From Palsa-504 sp963822765 (GTDB taxonomy: Bacteria; Actinomycetota; Actinomycetes; Streptosporangiales; Streptosporangiaceae), in contig CAWGJL010000007.1 in the NCBI GenBank assembly GCA_963822765.1, positions 248,001 through 312,000 on the forward strand: a stretch of DNA of 64,000 nucleotides, given 5' to 3'. A program made the position numbers and the translations under genes. Shown in pieces: positions 1 through 9,126 of the stretch (within the stretch, counting starts at the first letter, position 1; each line of letters opens with the position of its first letter). The notes beneath the pieces are model-generated. The model was not told the DNA's origin and searched no databases. It saw nothing but the letters and a program-made list of their open reading frames with translations.

Positions 1-2356
1 CCTCACCCAGCTCGATCCGGAACCCCCGGACCTTGACCTGATCGTCGGTCCGGCCCAGGTACTCCAGCTGACCGCCCGGAGCCCACCGCGCCAGATCCCC
101 CGTCCGGTACATCCGCTCACCCGGCCCCCCGAACGGGCACGCCACAAACCGCTCCGCCGTCAGCCCAGGACGACCCAGATACCCTCGCGTCAGCTGCACA
201 CCCGCCAGGTACAGCTCGCCCGCCACCCCGGGCGGCACCAGTCCCAGCCTGTCGTCCAGGACGAAGACCCGCATATTCCACACCGGCCGGCCGATCGGGA
301 ACCGCGACCGGACCCCGTTGCTCCTGACCGGCCCGGACGATGTCGCGACGACCGTCGTCTCCGTCGGCCCGTACTCATTGCCCAGCAGCACGCCGGGCAG
401 CACGGCGGACAACATGTCCGCGGTGGCGGGCGGCAGGTCCTCCGCACCGCTGAGCATCTGGCGCAGCGACCGGCACCGCGCCGCGGCAGGCTCGGCCAGG
501 AACAGCCGCAGCATCGACGGCATGAGCTCGGCCACGGTCACGCCCTGCTCGCGGATCAGGCGGGCCAGGTAAGCGGGATCCCGTTGCCCGTCCGGACGGG
601 CAACGACCAAAGCCGCGCCCGATATCAGCGGCGCGAACATCTCCCAGACCGACACGTCGAAACTGGCCGAGGTCCGGTGCAGCAGCCGGTCCCCGGCCAC
701 GATGCCGAATTCGGCCAGATGCCAGTGCAGGAAGTTCAGCACTCCCCGGTGCTCGGCCATCACCCCCTTCGGGCGGCCCGTGGACCCCGAGGTGTAGATC
801 ACGTACGCCACATCTCCCGCCGCCGGGCCGCCCGCCACCGGCCCGGCACCCAGGCCCGCCAGCTCTGCGACGATCGCCGGGTCGTCCAGCAGCACCAGCC
901 GGACGTCCCCGGCCGGCAACCCGGCCGCCTCCCGCCGCGAGGTCACCAGCACGGCCGGCGCCGCATCCGCCAGCATGAACGCGACCGGCTCGGCCGGGTA
1001 GGCCGGGTCCAGCGGCAGGTACGCCGCCCCGGTCATCCACGTCGCCAGCAGCACCGCCACCAGGTCCGCGGACCGCTCCAGTGCCACCCCGGCCAGCGTC
1101 CCCCGCCCCGCCCCCCGCGACGCCAGCAACCGGGCCAGCCGGCAGGCGCGGTCGCTGAGCTCGGCGTAGGACACCTGCTCGCCCTCGGAGATCACGGCGG
1201 GAGCGTGCGGGGTCCGGGCCGCCTGCGCCTGGAACAACTCCGGCACGGTCGCGGCCGGGATATCCCGCGCGGTGTCGTTCCAGTGCGCCAGTTCCCGTCG
1301 TTCGGCGGGGATCAGGACGTCGAGGGTGCTCAGGGGGCGGGCCGGGGCGGCGGCGGCCTGGCCCAGCAGCCGGGTCAGCCGGGCCGCCAGCGCCTCGATG
1401 GTGGCGTGGTCGAACAGGTCCTCGGCGTACTCGAACGAAGCACTGATCCCGGCCGGGGCACCGCCGGCGTCACGGTCCTGGCGGAAGGCCAGGGTCAGGT
1501 CGAACTTGGCGGCCCCGACGGGGACCGGCTCGGGCCGGACCCGCAGCCCGGGGAGCTGCCAGTCGACCGCACCGGTTTCCTCATCGGCGAGCATGACCTG
1601 GAACAGCGGGTGCCGGCTGGGCGACCGGGCCGGGTTGAGGACCTCCACCAGCCGTTCGAACGGGACATCCTGGCGGGCCTGGGCGGCCAGCACCGTCTCC
1701 CGGACTCGGCCTACAAGCTCACCGAAGCCCGGGTCACCGGCCACATCAGCCCGCAGCACCAGCGTGTTCACGAAGAACCCCACCAGGTCGTGCACGGCCT
1801 CATCAGTGCGCCCGGCCACCGGCGCGCCGACCGGGATATCCGTCCCGGCCCCCATCCGGGACAGCAGCGCGGCCAGCCCCGCCAGCATGATCATGAACAC
1901 GGTGGCCTGATGTTCGCGGGCCAGCCGGTCCAGTACGTGGTGCAGGCCCGGGTCGGCGAGCTGCCACCTGAGCTCCCCGCTGGCCTGGGAAGGTTCTGCG
2001 GGGCGCGGCCGGTCGGCCGGCAGGGCCAGTTCGCCGGGGAGCCCGGCCAGCTGCTCCCGCCAGTACCCCACCTGACCAGATACCAGGCTGCCCGGATCCT
2101 GGTCACCGCCGAGCAGCTCTCGCTGCCACAACGCGTAGTCGGCGTACTGCACCGGCAGGTCGGGCCAGTCCGGCGCATGCCCGTCCCGGCGAGCCGCATA
2201 GGCCGTTCCCAGATCGGACATGAGGACCTGCACCGACCAGCCATCACCGGCAATGTGATGCAGCAGCACCACCAGCACATGCTCATCCGGGCTCACCGTG
2301 AACAACCACGCCCGCACCGGCAGCTCCACGGCCAGGTCAAACTCGTGCCGCGCCGC
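1..2356 (-). CDS. NRPS, condensation + adenylation module (fourth frame segment, runs off left edge)
   Basis: This is the downstream part of a modular nonribosomal peptide synthetase. It continues a condensation domain whose N-terminal part lies in the next frame segment upstream. The active-site motif HHIAGDGW is near 2237-2260. An adenylation domain follows, with TSGSTGRPKG near 790, FDVSVWEMF near 650, NEYGPTETT near 370 and RTGDLARW near 90. The open frame reaches base 1, so the gene continues outside the window. The A domain is uninterrupted at the site where both upstream A domains carry the 30-bp repeat pair, so it shows the ancestral sequence there. By alignment with GrsA I read the pocket residues as D-V-W-E-L-G-E-V-V, which matches no code I recognise. 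The frame is entered through a one-base difference near 2357 relative to the near-identical copy near 5577. Confidence 0.85.
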
Positions 2357-3224
2357 CGCCTGCGACCAGCCCGCCAAGATCCGCATGAGAAGCGGCCGCC
2401 ACCGTGACCGGGACCTCCGCCTCCCCGGCCGGGATGATGCGCTGGTACGGCTCGCCGTCCTCGACGGTGAACACGGTCCGCAGTGCTTCGTGCCTGGCCA
2501 CGACGTCACCCAGTGCGGCGGTCAGCGCGGCCGCGTCCACCGGCCCGCGCAGCCGCCAGGCGAACGGCAGGTTGTAGGCGGTGCCTCGCCCGTGGAACTG
2601 TTCCAGGAACCACAGCCGCTGCTGGGCGAACGACAGCGGCAGCCGGTCCGGCCGCGCAACCGGGACCAGCGGCGGCCGGGCCGCCTCCGCGCTGTCGAGC
2701 ACCCCGGCCAGGGCCGCGACCGTCGGGTGCTCGAACACCGCCCGGACCGGCAGCTCAGCCCCCATTACTGCGCGGATCCGGGATACCAGCCGGGTCGCCA
2801 GCAGCGAATGACCGCCCAGGTCGAAGAAGCTGTCCTCCGCCCCTACCGCGTCGAGGCCCAGCACCTGCGCGAACACCTCACACAGCGCCTGCTCCCCGGC
2901 CGTGGCCGGAGCCCGGCCGCCGCCCGCGGCGTATTCGGGGGCCGGCAGGGCCCGCCGGTCCAGCTTCCCGGCCGGGGACAGCGGCAGCGCGGCCAGCACC
3001 ACCACCGCGGCCGGGACCATGTACCCGGGCAGCACCCGGGCCGCGGCCGCCCGCAGCAGCGCCGGATCCAGCTCGGCGCCGGCCGCCGGGACCACATACC
3101 CGGCCAGCCGCCGGTCCCCCGGCCGGTCCTCCCGGACCGCCACCGCGGCCTGCCCCACGCCATCCAGGCCCGCCAGCACCGCCTCGACCTCGCCCAGCTC
3201 GATCCGGAACCCGCGGACCTTCAC
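2337..3224 (-). CDS. NRPS segment: A-domain C-terminus, carrier protein, start of condensation domain (third frame segment)
   Basis: This is a middle piece of the broken NRPS. It holds the C-terminal A subdomain (KVRGFRIELGE, then PAGKLDRRALP with the A10 lysine) and a peptidyl carrier protein whose phosphopantetheine site is FFDLGGHSLLATRL near 2800. The beginning of an LCL-type condensation domain follows (RLPLSFAQQRLWFLEQ). The same frame is open further upstream to about 3297 and includes YRTGDLARW, so the GTG taken as start is only a boundary of convenience. At its 3' end the reading frame leaves the condensation domain after SHADLGGL because of one extra base near 2357. The homologous copy near 5577 reads straight through. 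Whether this is a true mutation or an assembly indel cannot be told here. Confidence 0.8.
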   Translation of the reverse strand: MKVRGFRIELGEVEAVLAGLDGVGQAAVAVREDRPGDRRLAGYVVPAAGAELDPALLRAAAARVLPGYMVPAAVVVLAALPLSPAGKLDRRALPAPEYAAGGGRAPATAGEQALCEVFAQVLGLDAVGAEDSFFDLGGHSLLATRLVSRIRAVMGAELPVRAVFEHPTVAALAGVLDSAEAARPPLVPVARPDRLPLSFAQQRLWFLEQFHGRGTAYNLPFAWRLRGPVDAAALTAALGDVVARHEALRTVFTVEDGEPYQRIIPAGEAEVPVTVAAASHADLGGLVAGGGAARV

Positions 3225-3228
3225 CTGA

Positions 3229-6200
3229 TCATCGGCCCGGCCCAGGTACTCCAGCTGCCCGCCGCGCGTCCACCGGGCCAGGTCCCCGGTCCGGCGTAGT
3301 GCTGGATTGGCCTGGGCCTCCGGCCGCAGTGTTGGATTGGCCTGGGCCTCCGGCCGCGGCGGACGGGCACGCCACGAACCGCTCCGCCGTCAGCCCCGGA
3401 CGGCCCAGGTACCCCCGCGCCAGCTGGACCCCCGCCACGTACAGCTCCCCCGCCACCCCCGGCGGGACCAGGCCCAGCCCCTCGTCCAGCACGAGCACCC
3501 GGGTGTTCAGGACCGGCCGGCCGACCGGCACCGCCGCCCCCGAAGGCAGCTCATCGGCCGGGCGGACCCAGAACCGCGCGCACCCCACCGTCGCTTCTGT
3601 CGGCCCGTACTCATTGACCACCGTCACCCGCGGGTACCGCTCCCGGACTTCCCGCAGCATCCCTCCCGGCAGCGCCTCACCCCCGACCACCAGGTCACCA
3701 CCGGCGGCCCACCCGGCCACCCGGCCCAGCACCGGCAGATGACTCGGCGTCACCTTCACCAGCCCGAACCCCGCACCCCCTGCCCGGTCCAGTCCCTCCA
3801 GGCCCGCCACCACCACCGCGCCGCCCGACACCAGCGGCCCGAACAGCGCCGTCACCGTCAAGTCGAACGACACCGGCGAATGCAGCAGCGCCCCCCGCCC
3901 CGCACCCGGATACCCCTGCACTGCTGCCGCCAGGTAATTCACCAGCGACCGGTGCTCGATCACGACGCCCTTGGGGCGTCCGGTGGAGCCGGAGGTGTAG
4001 ATCACGTACGCCGGGCAGGACGGCCGCAGCTCACCGCTCCGCTCGGCGGCGGCCAGGTTCCCGCCGGCCAGCCGGGAAACCGCGGTGCTGGTCGCGGGGT
4101 CATCGACCGCCACCTGCAGTACCCCGCCCGGCAGGTCGCGTCCGGCCGCCGCCGTGGTCAGCACCGCGACCGGGCAGGCATCGGCGAGCATGTAGGCGAT
4201 CCGGCCGGGCGGGTAGTCCGGGTCGACCGGAACGTAGGCGGCGCCGGCCTTGAGCACGGCCAGGACCGCGACGATCATGTCCGCGGAGCGGGGCATCGCG
4301 ACCGCGACCAGCTGCTCCGGGCCCGCGCCCAGCGACACCAGGTACCGGGCCAGCCGGTTCGCCCGCGCGTTCAGCCCGCCGTAGGACAGGTGCTCATCGC
4401 CGGTGATGACGGCGGGGGCGTCCGGGGTCCGGGCCGCCTGCGCCTCGAACAGCTCCGGCAGCGTCACCTCCGGTACCACCTGCGCGGTGTCGTTCCAGTG
4501 CGCCAGTTCCCGCCGTTCGGCGGCGGTGAGGACGTCGAGGGTGCTGAGCGGCCAGTCCGGGCGCGCGGCGGCCTGGGTCAGCAGCCGGGTCAGCCGGGCG
4601 GCCAGCGCCTCGATGGTGGCCGGGTCGAACAGGTCGGCGGCGTACTCGAACGACGCGCTGATCCCGGCCGGGTTGCCGCCGGGGTCGCGGTCCTGCCGGA
4701 AGGCCAGGGTCAGGTCGAACTTGGCGGCCACATCGGGGACCGGCTCAGCCTCGATATGCAGGCCGGGTAGCCGCCAGTCGACCGCGCCGACATCCTCATC
4801 GGCGATCATCACCTGGAACAGCGGATGCCGGCTCGGCGACCGCACCGGGTTCAGCACCTCGACCAGCCGCTCGAACGGCACGTCCTGACGGGCCTGGGCG
4901 GCCAGCAGCGTCTCCCGGACCCGGCCCAGCAACCCCGCGAAACTCGGGTCGCCGGACAGATCTGCCCGCAGTACCAGCGTGTTCACGAAGAACCCGACCA
5001 GGCCATCCAGCGCCTCATCGGTCCGCCCCGCCGCTGGCGCACCCAGCGGGATATCGGTCCCCGCACCCATCCGGGACAACAATGCGGCCAGCCCGGCGTG
5101 CAGCACCATGAAGATGGTCGCCTGATGCTCGCGTGCCAGCCCGGCCAGGGCGCCATGCAGGCCCGGGCCGGCGAGCTGCCACCGGATGACCCCGCCTCGC
5201 TGGGACGGCTCGGCGGGCCGCGGCCGGTCGGCCGGCAACGCCAGTTCGTCCGGAAGCCCGGCCAGCTGCTCCCGCCAGTACCCCACCTGACCAGATACCA
5301 GGCTGCCCGGGTCCTGGTCACCGCCGAGCAGGTCTCGCTGCCACAGCGCGTAGTCGGCGTACTGCACCGGCAGGTCGGGCCAGTCCGGCGCGTGCCCGTC
5401 CCGGCGAGCCGCATAGGCCGTTCCCAGATCGGACATGAGGACCCGCACCGACCAGCCATCACCGGCAATGTGATGCAGCAGCACCACCAGCACATGCTCA
5501 TCCGGGCTCACCGTGAACAACCACGCCCGCACCGGCAGCTCCACGGCCAGGTCAAACTCGTGCCGCGCCGCCGCCTCGACCAGGCCGCCAAGATCCGCAT
5601 GAGAAGCGGCCGCCACCGTGACCGGGACCTCCGCCTCCCCGGCCGGGATGATGCGCTGGTACGGCTCGCCATCCTCGGCGGCGAACACCGTCCGCAACGA
5701 TTCGTGCCGGCCCGCCACGTCGCTGAGCGCCGCGGCCAGCGCGCTCTTGTCGAGCTGCCCCTCTAGCCGCCACGCGAACGGCAGGTTGTAGGCCGTGCCT
5801 CGCCCGTGGAACTGTTCCAGGAACCACAGCCGCTGCTGCGCGAACGACAGCGGCAGCCGGTCCGGCCGCGGCACCGGCACCAGCGGCGGCCGGGCTGTCT
5901 CGCCCTGGCCCGCCACCGTGGCCAGCGCGGCCGGGGTCGGGTGCTCGAACACCGCGCGAACCGGCACCTCCACCCCCAGCACCGCGCGGATCCGGGATAC
6001 CAGCCGGGTCGCCAGCAGCGAATGACCGCCCAGGTCGAAGAAGCTGTCCTCCGCCCCTACCGCGTCGAGGCCCAGCACCTGCGCGAACACCTCACACAGC
6101 GCCCGCTCCGCGGCCGTGGCCGGAGCCCGGCCGCCGCCCGCGGCGTACTCCGGGGCCGGCAGGGCCCGCCGGTCCAGCTTCCCGTTCACGGTCAGCGGCA

Positions 6201-6513
6201 GCGCCTGCAGCACCACGATCACGGACGGCACCATGGACCCCGGCAGCACCTCGCTGGTGGCGTCCCGCAGCACGGCCGGATCCAGGGCCATTCCGGTCAC
6301 CGGGACGACGTACCCGGCCAGGCGCTGGTCCCCCGGCTGGTCTTCGCGCACCACCACCGCGGCCTGCGCCACTCCCGGCTGAGCGGTAAGGACAGCTTCG
6401 ATCTCGCCGGGCTCGATCCGGAACCCCCGGACCTTCACCTGATCATCGGTCCGGCCCAGGTACTCCAGCTCCCCCGCGGTGTTCCACCGGGCCAGGTCCC
6501 CGGTCCGGTACAT
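3229..6513 (-). CDS. NRPS, carrier protein-condensation-adenylation segment (second frame segment; predicted Asn)
   Basis: This is the largest intact NRPS piece, about 1,094 residues. In order it holds the C-terminal end of A domain 1 (YRTGDLARW to NGKLDRRALP), a carrier protein (FFDLGGHSLLATRL, about residue 165), a full condensation domain (HHIAGDGWS, about residue 350) and A domain 2 (YTSGSTGRPKG, FDLTVTALF, NEYGPTEAT). The pocket residues of A2 read D-L-T-K-V-G-E-V-G, essentially the established asparagine code (DLTKLGEVGK), so Asn is the predicted substrate. The frame ends in nonsense after TAERFVACP, where a 60-bp repeat pair is inserted and about 14 bases of the A domain seem to be lost. 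The ATG at the start is an internal methionine; the true N-terminus lies in the upstream segment. Confidence 0.88.
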   Translation of the reverse strand: MYRTGDLARWNTAGELEYLGRTDDQVKVRGFRIEPGEIEAVLTAQPGVAQAAVVVREDQPGDQRLAGYVVPVTGMALDPAVLRDATSEVLPGSMVPSVIVVLQALPLTVNGKLDRRALPAPEYAAGGGRAPATAAERALCEVFAQVLGLDAVGAEDSFFDLGGHSLLATRLVSRIRAVLGVEVPVRAVFEHPTPAALATVAGQGETARPPLVPVPRPDRLPLSFAQQRLWFLEQFHGRGTAYNLPFAWRLEGQLDKSALAAALSDVAGRHESLRTVFAAEDGEPYQRIIPAGEAEVPVTVAAASHADLGGLVEAAARHEFDLAVELPVRAWLFTVSPDEHVLVVLLHHIAGDGWSVRVLMSDLGTAYAARRDGHAPDWPDLPVQYADYALWQRDLLGGDQDPGSLVSGQVGYWREQLAGLPDELALPADRPRPAEPSQRGGVIRWQLAGPGLHGALAGLAREHQATIFMVLHAGLAALLSRMGAGTDIPLGAPAAGRTDEALDGLVGFFVNTLVLRADLSGDPSFAGLLGRVRETLLAAQARQDVPFERLVEVLNPVRSPSRHPLFQVMIADEDVGAVDWRLPGLHIEAEPVPDVAAKFDLTLAFRQDRDPGGNPAGISASFEYAADLFDPATIEALAARLTRLLTQAAARPDWPLSTLDVLTAAERRELAHWNDTAQVVPEVTLPELFEAQAARTPDAPAVITGDEHLSYGGLNARANRLARYLVSLGAGPEQLVAVAMPRSADMIVAVLAVLKAGAAYVPVDPDYPPGRIAYMLADACPVAVLTTAAAGRDLPGGVLQVAVDDPATSTAVSRLAGGNLAAAERSGELRPSCPAYVIYTSGSTGRPKGVVIEHRSLVNYLAAAVQGYPGAGRGALLHSPVSFDLTVTALFGPLVSGGAVVVAGLEGLDRAGGAGFGLVKVTPSHLPVLGRVAGWAAGGDLVVGGEALPGGMLREVRERYPRVTVVNEYGPTEATVGCARFWVRPADELPSGAAVPVGRPVLNTRVLVLDEGLGLVPPGVAGELYVAGVQLARGYLGRPGLTAERFVACPSAAAGGPGQSNTAAGGPGQSSTTPDRGPGPVDARRAAGVPGPGR
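3298..3357 (+). repeat. 30-bp repeat, tandem pair, copy C1 (inside NRPS A domain 2)
   Basis: Two head-to-tail 30-bp units share the core GGATTGGCCTGGGCC followed by TCCGGCCGC. The core contains short inverted repeats (GGCC-TG-GGCC and GGCC-n3-GGCC). On the coding strand each unit reads AAGGPGQS(N/S)T. The pair interrupts the A domain directly after TAERFVACP, and the net length change (about +43) breaks the frame. Confidence 0.9.
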
Positions 6514-7738
6514 CCGCTCCCCCGCCGCATGTGCTGGATTGGCCTGGGCCTTCGGCCGCGGTGCTGGATTGGCCTGGGCCTTCGGCCGCGGCGGACGGGC
6601 ACGCCAAGAACCGCTCCGCGGTCAGCCCCGGACGGCCCAGGTACCCCCGCGCCAGTCCGGCGCCCGCCACGTACATCTCACCGGCCACCCCTGGCGGGAC
6701 CGGCTGCATGTTCTCGTCCAGCACGAACACCCGCAGGTCGGGGATGGGTGTCCCGATCACGCTCGCCGTGCCCTGGCCGGCGGTGTCCACGACATGCCCG
6801 GTCACGTGCACCGTTGTCTCGGTAATCCCGTACATGTTCACCAGGACCGGGGCATCCCGGACGGCCCGCGCCCAGCGGGCGGCCCGGGCGCAGTCCAGTG
6901 CCTCGCCGCCGAAGATCACGTACCGTACCGCGAGCCCGGTACCGTCGCCCCAGCTGTCGGTCAGCTGGTAGAACGCCGCGGGTGTCTGGCTGAGGACGGT
7001 GATCTGCTCCGCGGCCAGCAGGTCCCTGAACTCTGCGGTTGACCGGGACACCAGGTACGGGACGATGACCAGGCGGCCTCCGGTCGCCAGTGCCCCCCAC
7101 ATCTCCCAGACCGAGAAGTCGAACGCGTAGGAATGGAACAGCGTCCAGACATCGGCTGGCCCGGCATCGATCCAGCCGCTGGTCATCGTGACCAGCCGGG
7201 TTACGTTCCGGTGCTGGACCACGACCCCTTTGGGGTGGCCCGTCGATCCCGAGGTGTAGATGACGTAAGCGGGATGCGCAGGCATCAGCACAGCGAGCCG
7301 TTCATCGTCGGCCAGGTCACCGTCAGCGAGATCCGATACCGCGGCCACCGTCGCCGGGTCGTCGAGGGCCACCTTAGTTGTCCCGCCCGGCAGGTCCCGT
7401 CCGGCCAGGACCGTGGTCAGCACCGCGACGGGGCAGGCGTCAGCGAGCATGAAAGCGATGCGGTCAGCCGGGTAAGCCGGGTCGAGCGGAACGTAGGCGG
7501 CGCCGGCCTTGAGTACGGCCAGGACCGCGACGATCATCTCCGGGGAACGGGGCATCGCGACCGCGACCAGCCGCTCCGGGCCCGCGCCCAGCGACACCAG
7601 GTGCCGGGCGAGGCGGTTCGCCCGGGCGTTGAGCTCGGCGTAGGACACCTGCGTGCCGGCGAAGGTCACGGCGAGGGCGTCCGGGGTCCGGGCCGCCTGC
7701 GCCTCGAGCAACTCCGGCAGCGTCACCTCCGGTTTCAC
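6443..7738 (-). CDS. NRPS, N-terminal adenylation domain (first frame segment; predicted Thr)
   Basis: This is the first module's adenylation domain, starting at GTG with VKPEVTLPELLEAQ. Motifs are YTSGSTGHPKGV (A3), FDFSVWEMW (A4) and NMYGITETT (A5). The specificity residues read D-F-W-S-I-G-M-V-H, one change from the known threonine code DFWNIGMVHK, so Thr is the likely substrate (inference). The A domain opens the synthetase with only a C-to-A linker ahead of it, so this is probably a loading module. The true frame ends at TAERFLACP; the rest is read through the inserted repeat pair and out of frame, and the A domain resumes one frame over. The MbtH-like gene upstream is the usual partner of such A domains. 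Confidence 0.85.
   Translation of the reverse strand: MKPEVTLPELLEAQAARTPDALAVTFAGTQVSYAELNARANRLARHLVSLGAGPERLVAVAMPRSPEMIVAVLAVLKAGAAYVPLDPAYPADRIAFMLADACPVAVLTTVLAGRDLPGGTTKVALDDPATVAAVSDLADGDLADDERLAVLMPAHPAYVIYTSGSTGHPKGVVVQHRNVTRLVTMTSGWIDAGPADVWTLFHSYAFDFSVWEMWGALATGGRLVIVPYLVSRSTAEFRDLLAAEQITVLSQTPAAFYQLTDSWGDGTGLAVRYVIFGGEALDCARAARWARAVRDAPVLVNMYGITETTVHVTGHVVDTAGQGTASVIGTPIPDLRVFVLDENMQPVPPGVAGEMYVAGAGLARGYLGRPGLTAERFLACPSAAAEGPGQSSTAAEGPGQSSTCGGGADVPDRGPGPVEHRGGAGVPGPDR
6530..6589 (+). repeat. 30-bp repeat, tandem pair, copy C2 (inside NRPS A domain 1)
   Basis: Two head-to-tail 30-bp units contain GGATTGGCCTGGGCC followed by TTCGGCCGC. They sit at exactly the same codon position of the A domain as copy C1, directly after TAERFLACP. 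On the coding strand the units read AAEGPGQSST twice. The net insertion relative to the uninterrupted A domain near 140 is 61 bases, so the frame shifts. Confidence 0.9.
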
Positions 7739-7839
7739 CCGCGCGTGTCGTTACCGTCCTCCAGCACCCGTCGCCGCTCCGCCGGGGTCAGCCCCGCCAC
7801 TCCCCGGCCGGCCGAGCCTCGTCGATGGCGGTTGGCCAT
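7735..7839 (-). CDS. NRPS N-terminal linker peptide (probable true start, frameshifted)
   Basis: A 34-codon frame starts at ATG behind GAGGATCAC, the same Shine-Dalgarno context as the mbtH-like gene upstream. It encodes MANRHRRG... followed by LTPAERRRVLEDGNDT. The latter is the standard linker that joins a condensation to an adenylation domain, and other modules here have AERRELAHWNDTA in the same place. It then stops at TGA, overlapping the GTG where the A-domain frame begins. I infer that the synthetase was meant to start here and that a short indel separates linker and A domain. Alternatively, the A domain is translated by coupling from this short frame. Confidence 0.5.
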   Translation of the reverse strand: MANRHRRGSAGRGVAGLTPAERRRVLEDGNDTRG

Positions 7840-7920
7840 GTGATCCTCATTCTGATGGACGATGCAGCCACACGTGCAGCGGCGAAGAGGGCTGCGTCGT
7901 TTCGGCGGAGGGGAAGCGTG

Positions 7921-8130
7921 TCAGCCGTCCTGGGCCTCGATCAGGCTCTTGGGGCGCATGTCGGTCCAGTTCTCCTCGGTGTACTCCAGGCAGCTGGCCC
8001 GAGAGTCCGTGTCGTGCGCGATGGTCCAGCCATCCGGTACCGGCTGGTCCGCCGGCCACAGGCTGTGCTGGCCCTCGTGGTTCACCAGCACCCGGTAGGA
8101 AGCGTCCGGGTCTTCGAAGGGGTTCGCCAT
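7921..8130 (-). CDS. MbtH-like protein
   Basis: A 69-residue protein starts MANPFEDPDASYRVLVNHEGQ, with the family hallmarks NHEGQHSLWP, P-x-GW (PVPDGW) and a C-terminal TDMRPKSL. MbtH-like proteins bind NRPS adenylation domains and are needed for their folding or activity. The start is set by GAGGATCACC just before the ATG. In-frame upstream codons exist but encode low-complexity residues. It lies about 80 bp upstream of the NRPS on the same strand, in the order typical of siderophore and peptide antibiotic clusters. Confidence 0.95.
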   Translation of the reverse strand: MANPFEDPDASYRVLVNHEGQHSLWPADQPVPDGWTIAHDTDSRASCLEYTEENWTDMRPKSLIEAQDG

Positions 8131-8328
8131 GGTGATCCTCATTCCGATCGGCAATGCCAGAGGCGCGCAGCCTTCCCAGGCTGTCCGCAGCGGCTGACCC
8201 CACAAGCCCAGCCGACCGCCCCAGATGAGCCTCCCGCCCCGGCAGCCTCGCAGGCCCGCCTGCGCACCCGCACCTTTGACATTGCGCACGGACCGGGCCG
8301 AGGTTTCGTGGTCGTTGTGCGGCGTGGC

Positions 8329-9126
8329 TCAGACGCGCGCGGTGTCCTTGCCGAATCGCCAGATCGCGCCGCCAGCGAAGATGACCAGCCAGGCCACGAC
8401 GTTGACCACCCAGGTCCACTGGACCCCGCCGCCGAGCAGCGGCGCGTGCACAAGCTGGTTGAGCCCGTACTCAGGACTCCATTTGGCGATCCCCTGCACC
8501 CCGCCCGGGAGCAGGTTGACCGGGATGAACAGGCCGCCCACGAAAGCGAACAGCGACATGATCAGGCCAAGGAGCTGGGGGACGGCATCGGCGGGCACCA
8601 GGAAGCCGATGAACAGCCCGAACGCGGCGAAAAGCAGCGAGCCGATCCAGACGCACAGGGCGCTTACGATCCACAGGTAGACGGGCATCGAGGCCTTGTG
8701 GGTCAAGATGCCGCCGACCACGTTCACGACAGTGATCGGGACGAGCCCGAGAACCAGCGCGGTCGCCACCTTCATGCCGATGTAGGCGGCAGGCGATAGC
8801 GGCGTCAGGCGGAGCTGCCGGCTCCAGCCCTGGGCACGCTCGACGGACACCCCCGCGCCCGTGTAGGTGGTCGAGAATATGGCGCCGTAAAGCGCAAGGC
8901 TGACCAGAACCCACGCCGCATAGTTCCCGTGGCCGTAGTTGCCTGTCGTGTTTACTTTATTCAGCCCGAAGGCGAAGAAGAAGATGACCGGCACGATGAC
9001 CGTGATGATGACGGCGCGCGGGTTCCGCCGCAGCCGGCGGATCTCCAGGTTCAGCGCGGTCAGGTTGAAGCCGCCGAGGGCCGGGGACCGCCGTCCGCTC
9101 AGATCTGGCACTGACGTTGTGGTCAT
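8329..9126 (-). CDS. ABC-2 type transporter permease
   Basis: A 265-residue integral membrane protein with about six hydrophobic segments, starting near residue 35 (AVIITVIVPVIFFFAFGL). The mid-protein motif SVERAQGWSRQLRLTPLSP is the amphipathic element typical of ABC-2 (DrrB-like) permeases. Its start overlaps the stop of the ATPase gene by four bases (ATGA), so the two are translationally coupled. The pair probably exports, or gives self-resistance to, the product of the neighbouring NRPS. That role is inferred from position. Confidence 0.92.
   Translation of the reverse strand: MTTTSVPDLSGRRSPALGGFNLTALNLEIRRLRRNPRAVIITVIVPVIFFFAFGLNKVNTTGNYGHGNYAAWVLVSLALYGAIFSTTYTGAGVSVERAQGWSRQLRLTPLSPAAYIGMKVATALVLGLVPITVVNVVGGILTHKASMPVYLWIVSALCVWIGSLLFAAFGLFIGFLVPADAVPQLLGLIMSLFAFVGGLFIPVNLLPGGVQGIAKWSPEYGLNQLVHAPLLGGGVQWTWVVNVVAWLVIFAGGAIWRFGKDTARV

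Noticed and set aside
584..2407. Long open frame on the plus strand (607 codons) over the NRPS
   Set aside because: It is antisense to clear condensation and adenylation motifs. The composition (Arg/Pro/Gly/His/Gln-rich) is that of a shadow frame in very GC-rich DNA.
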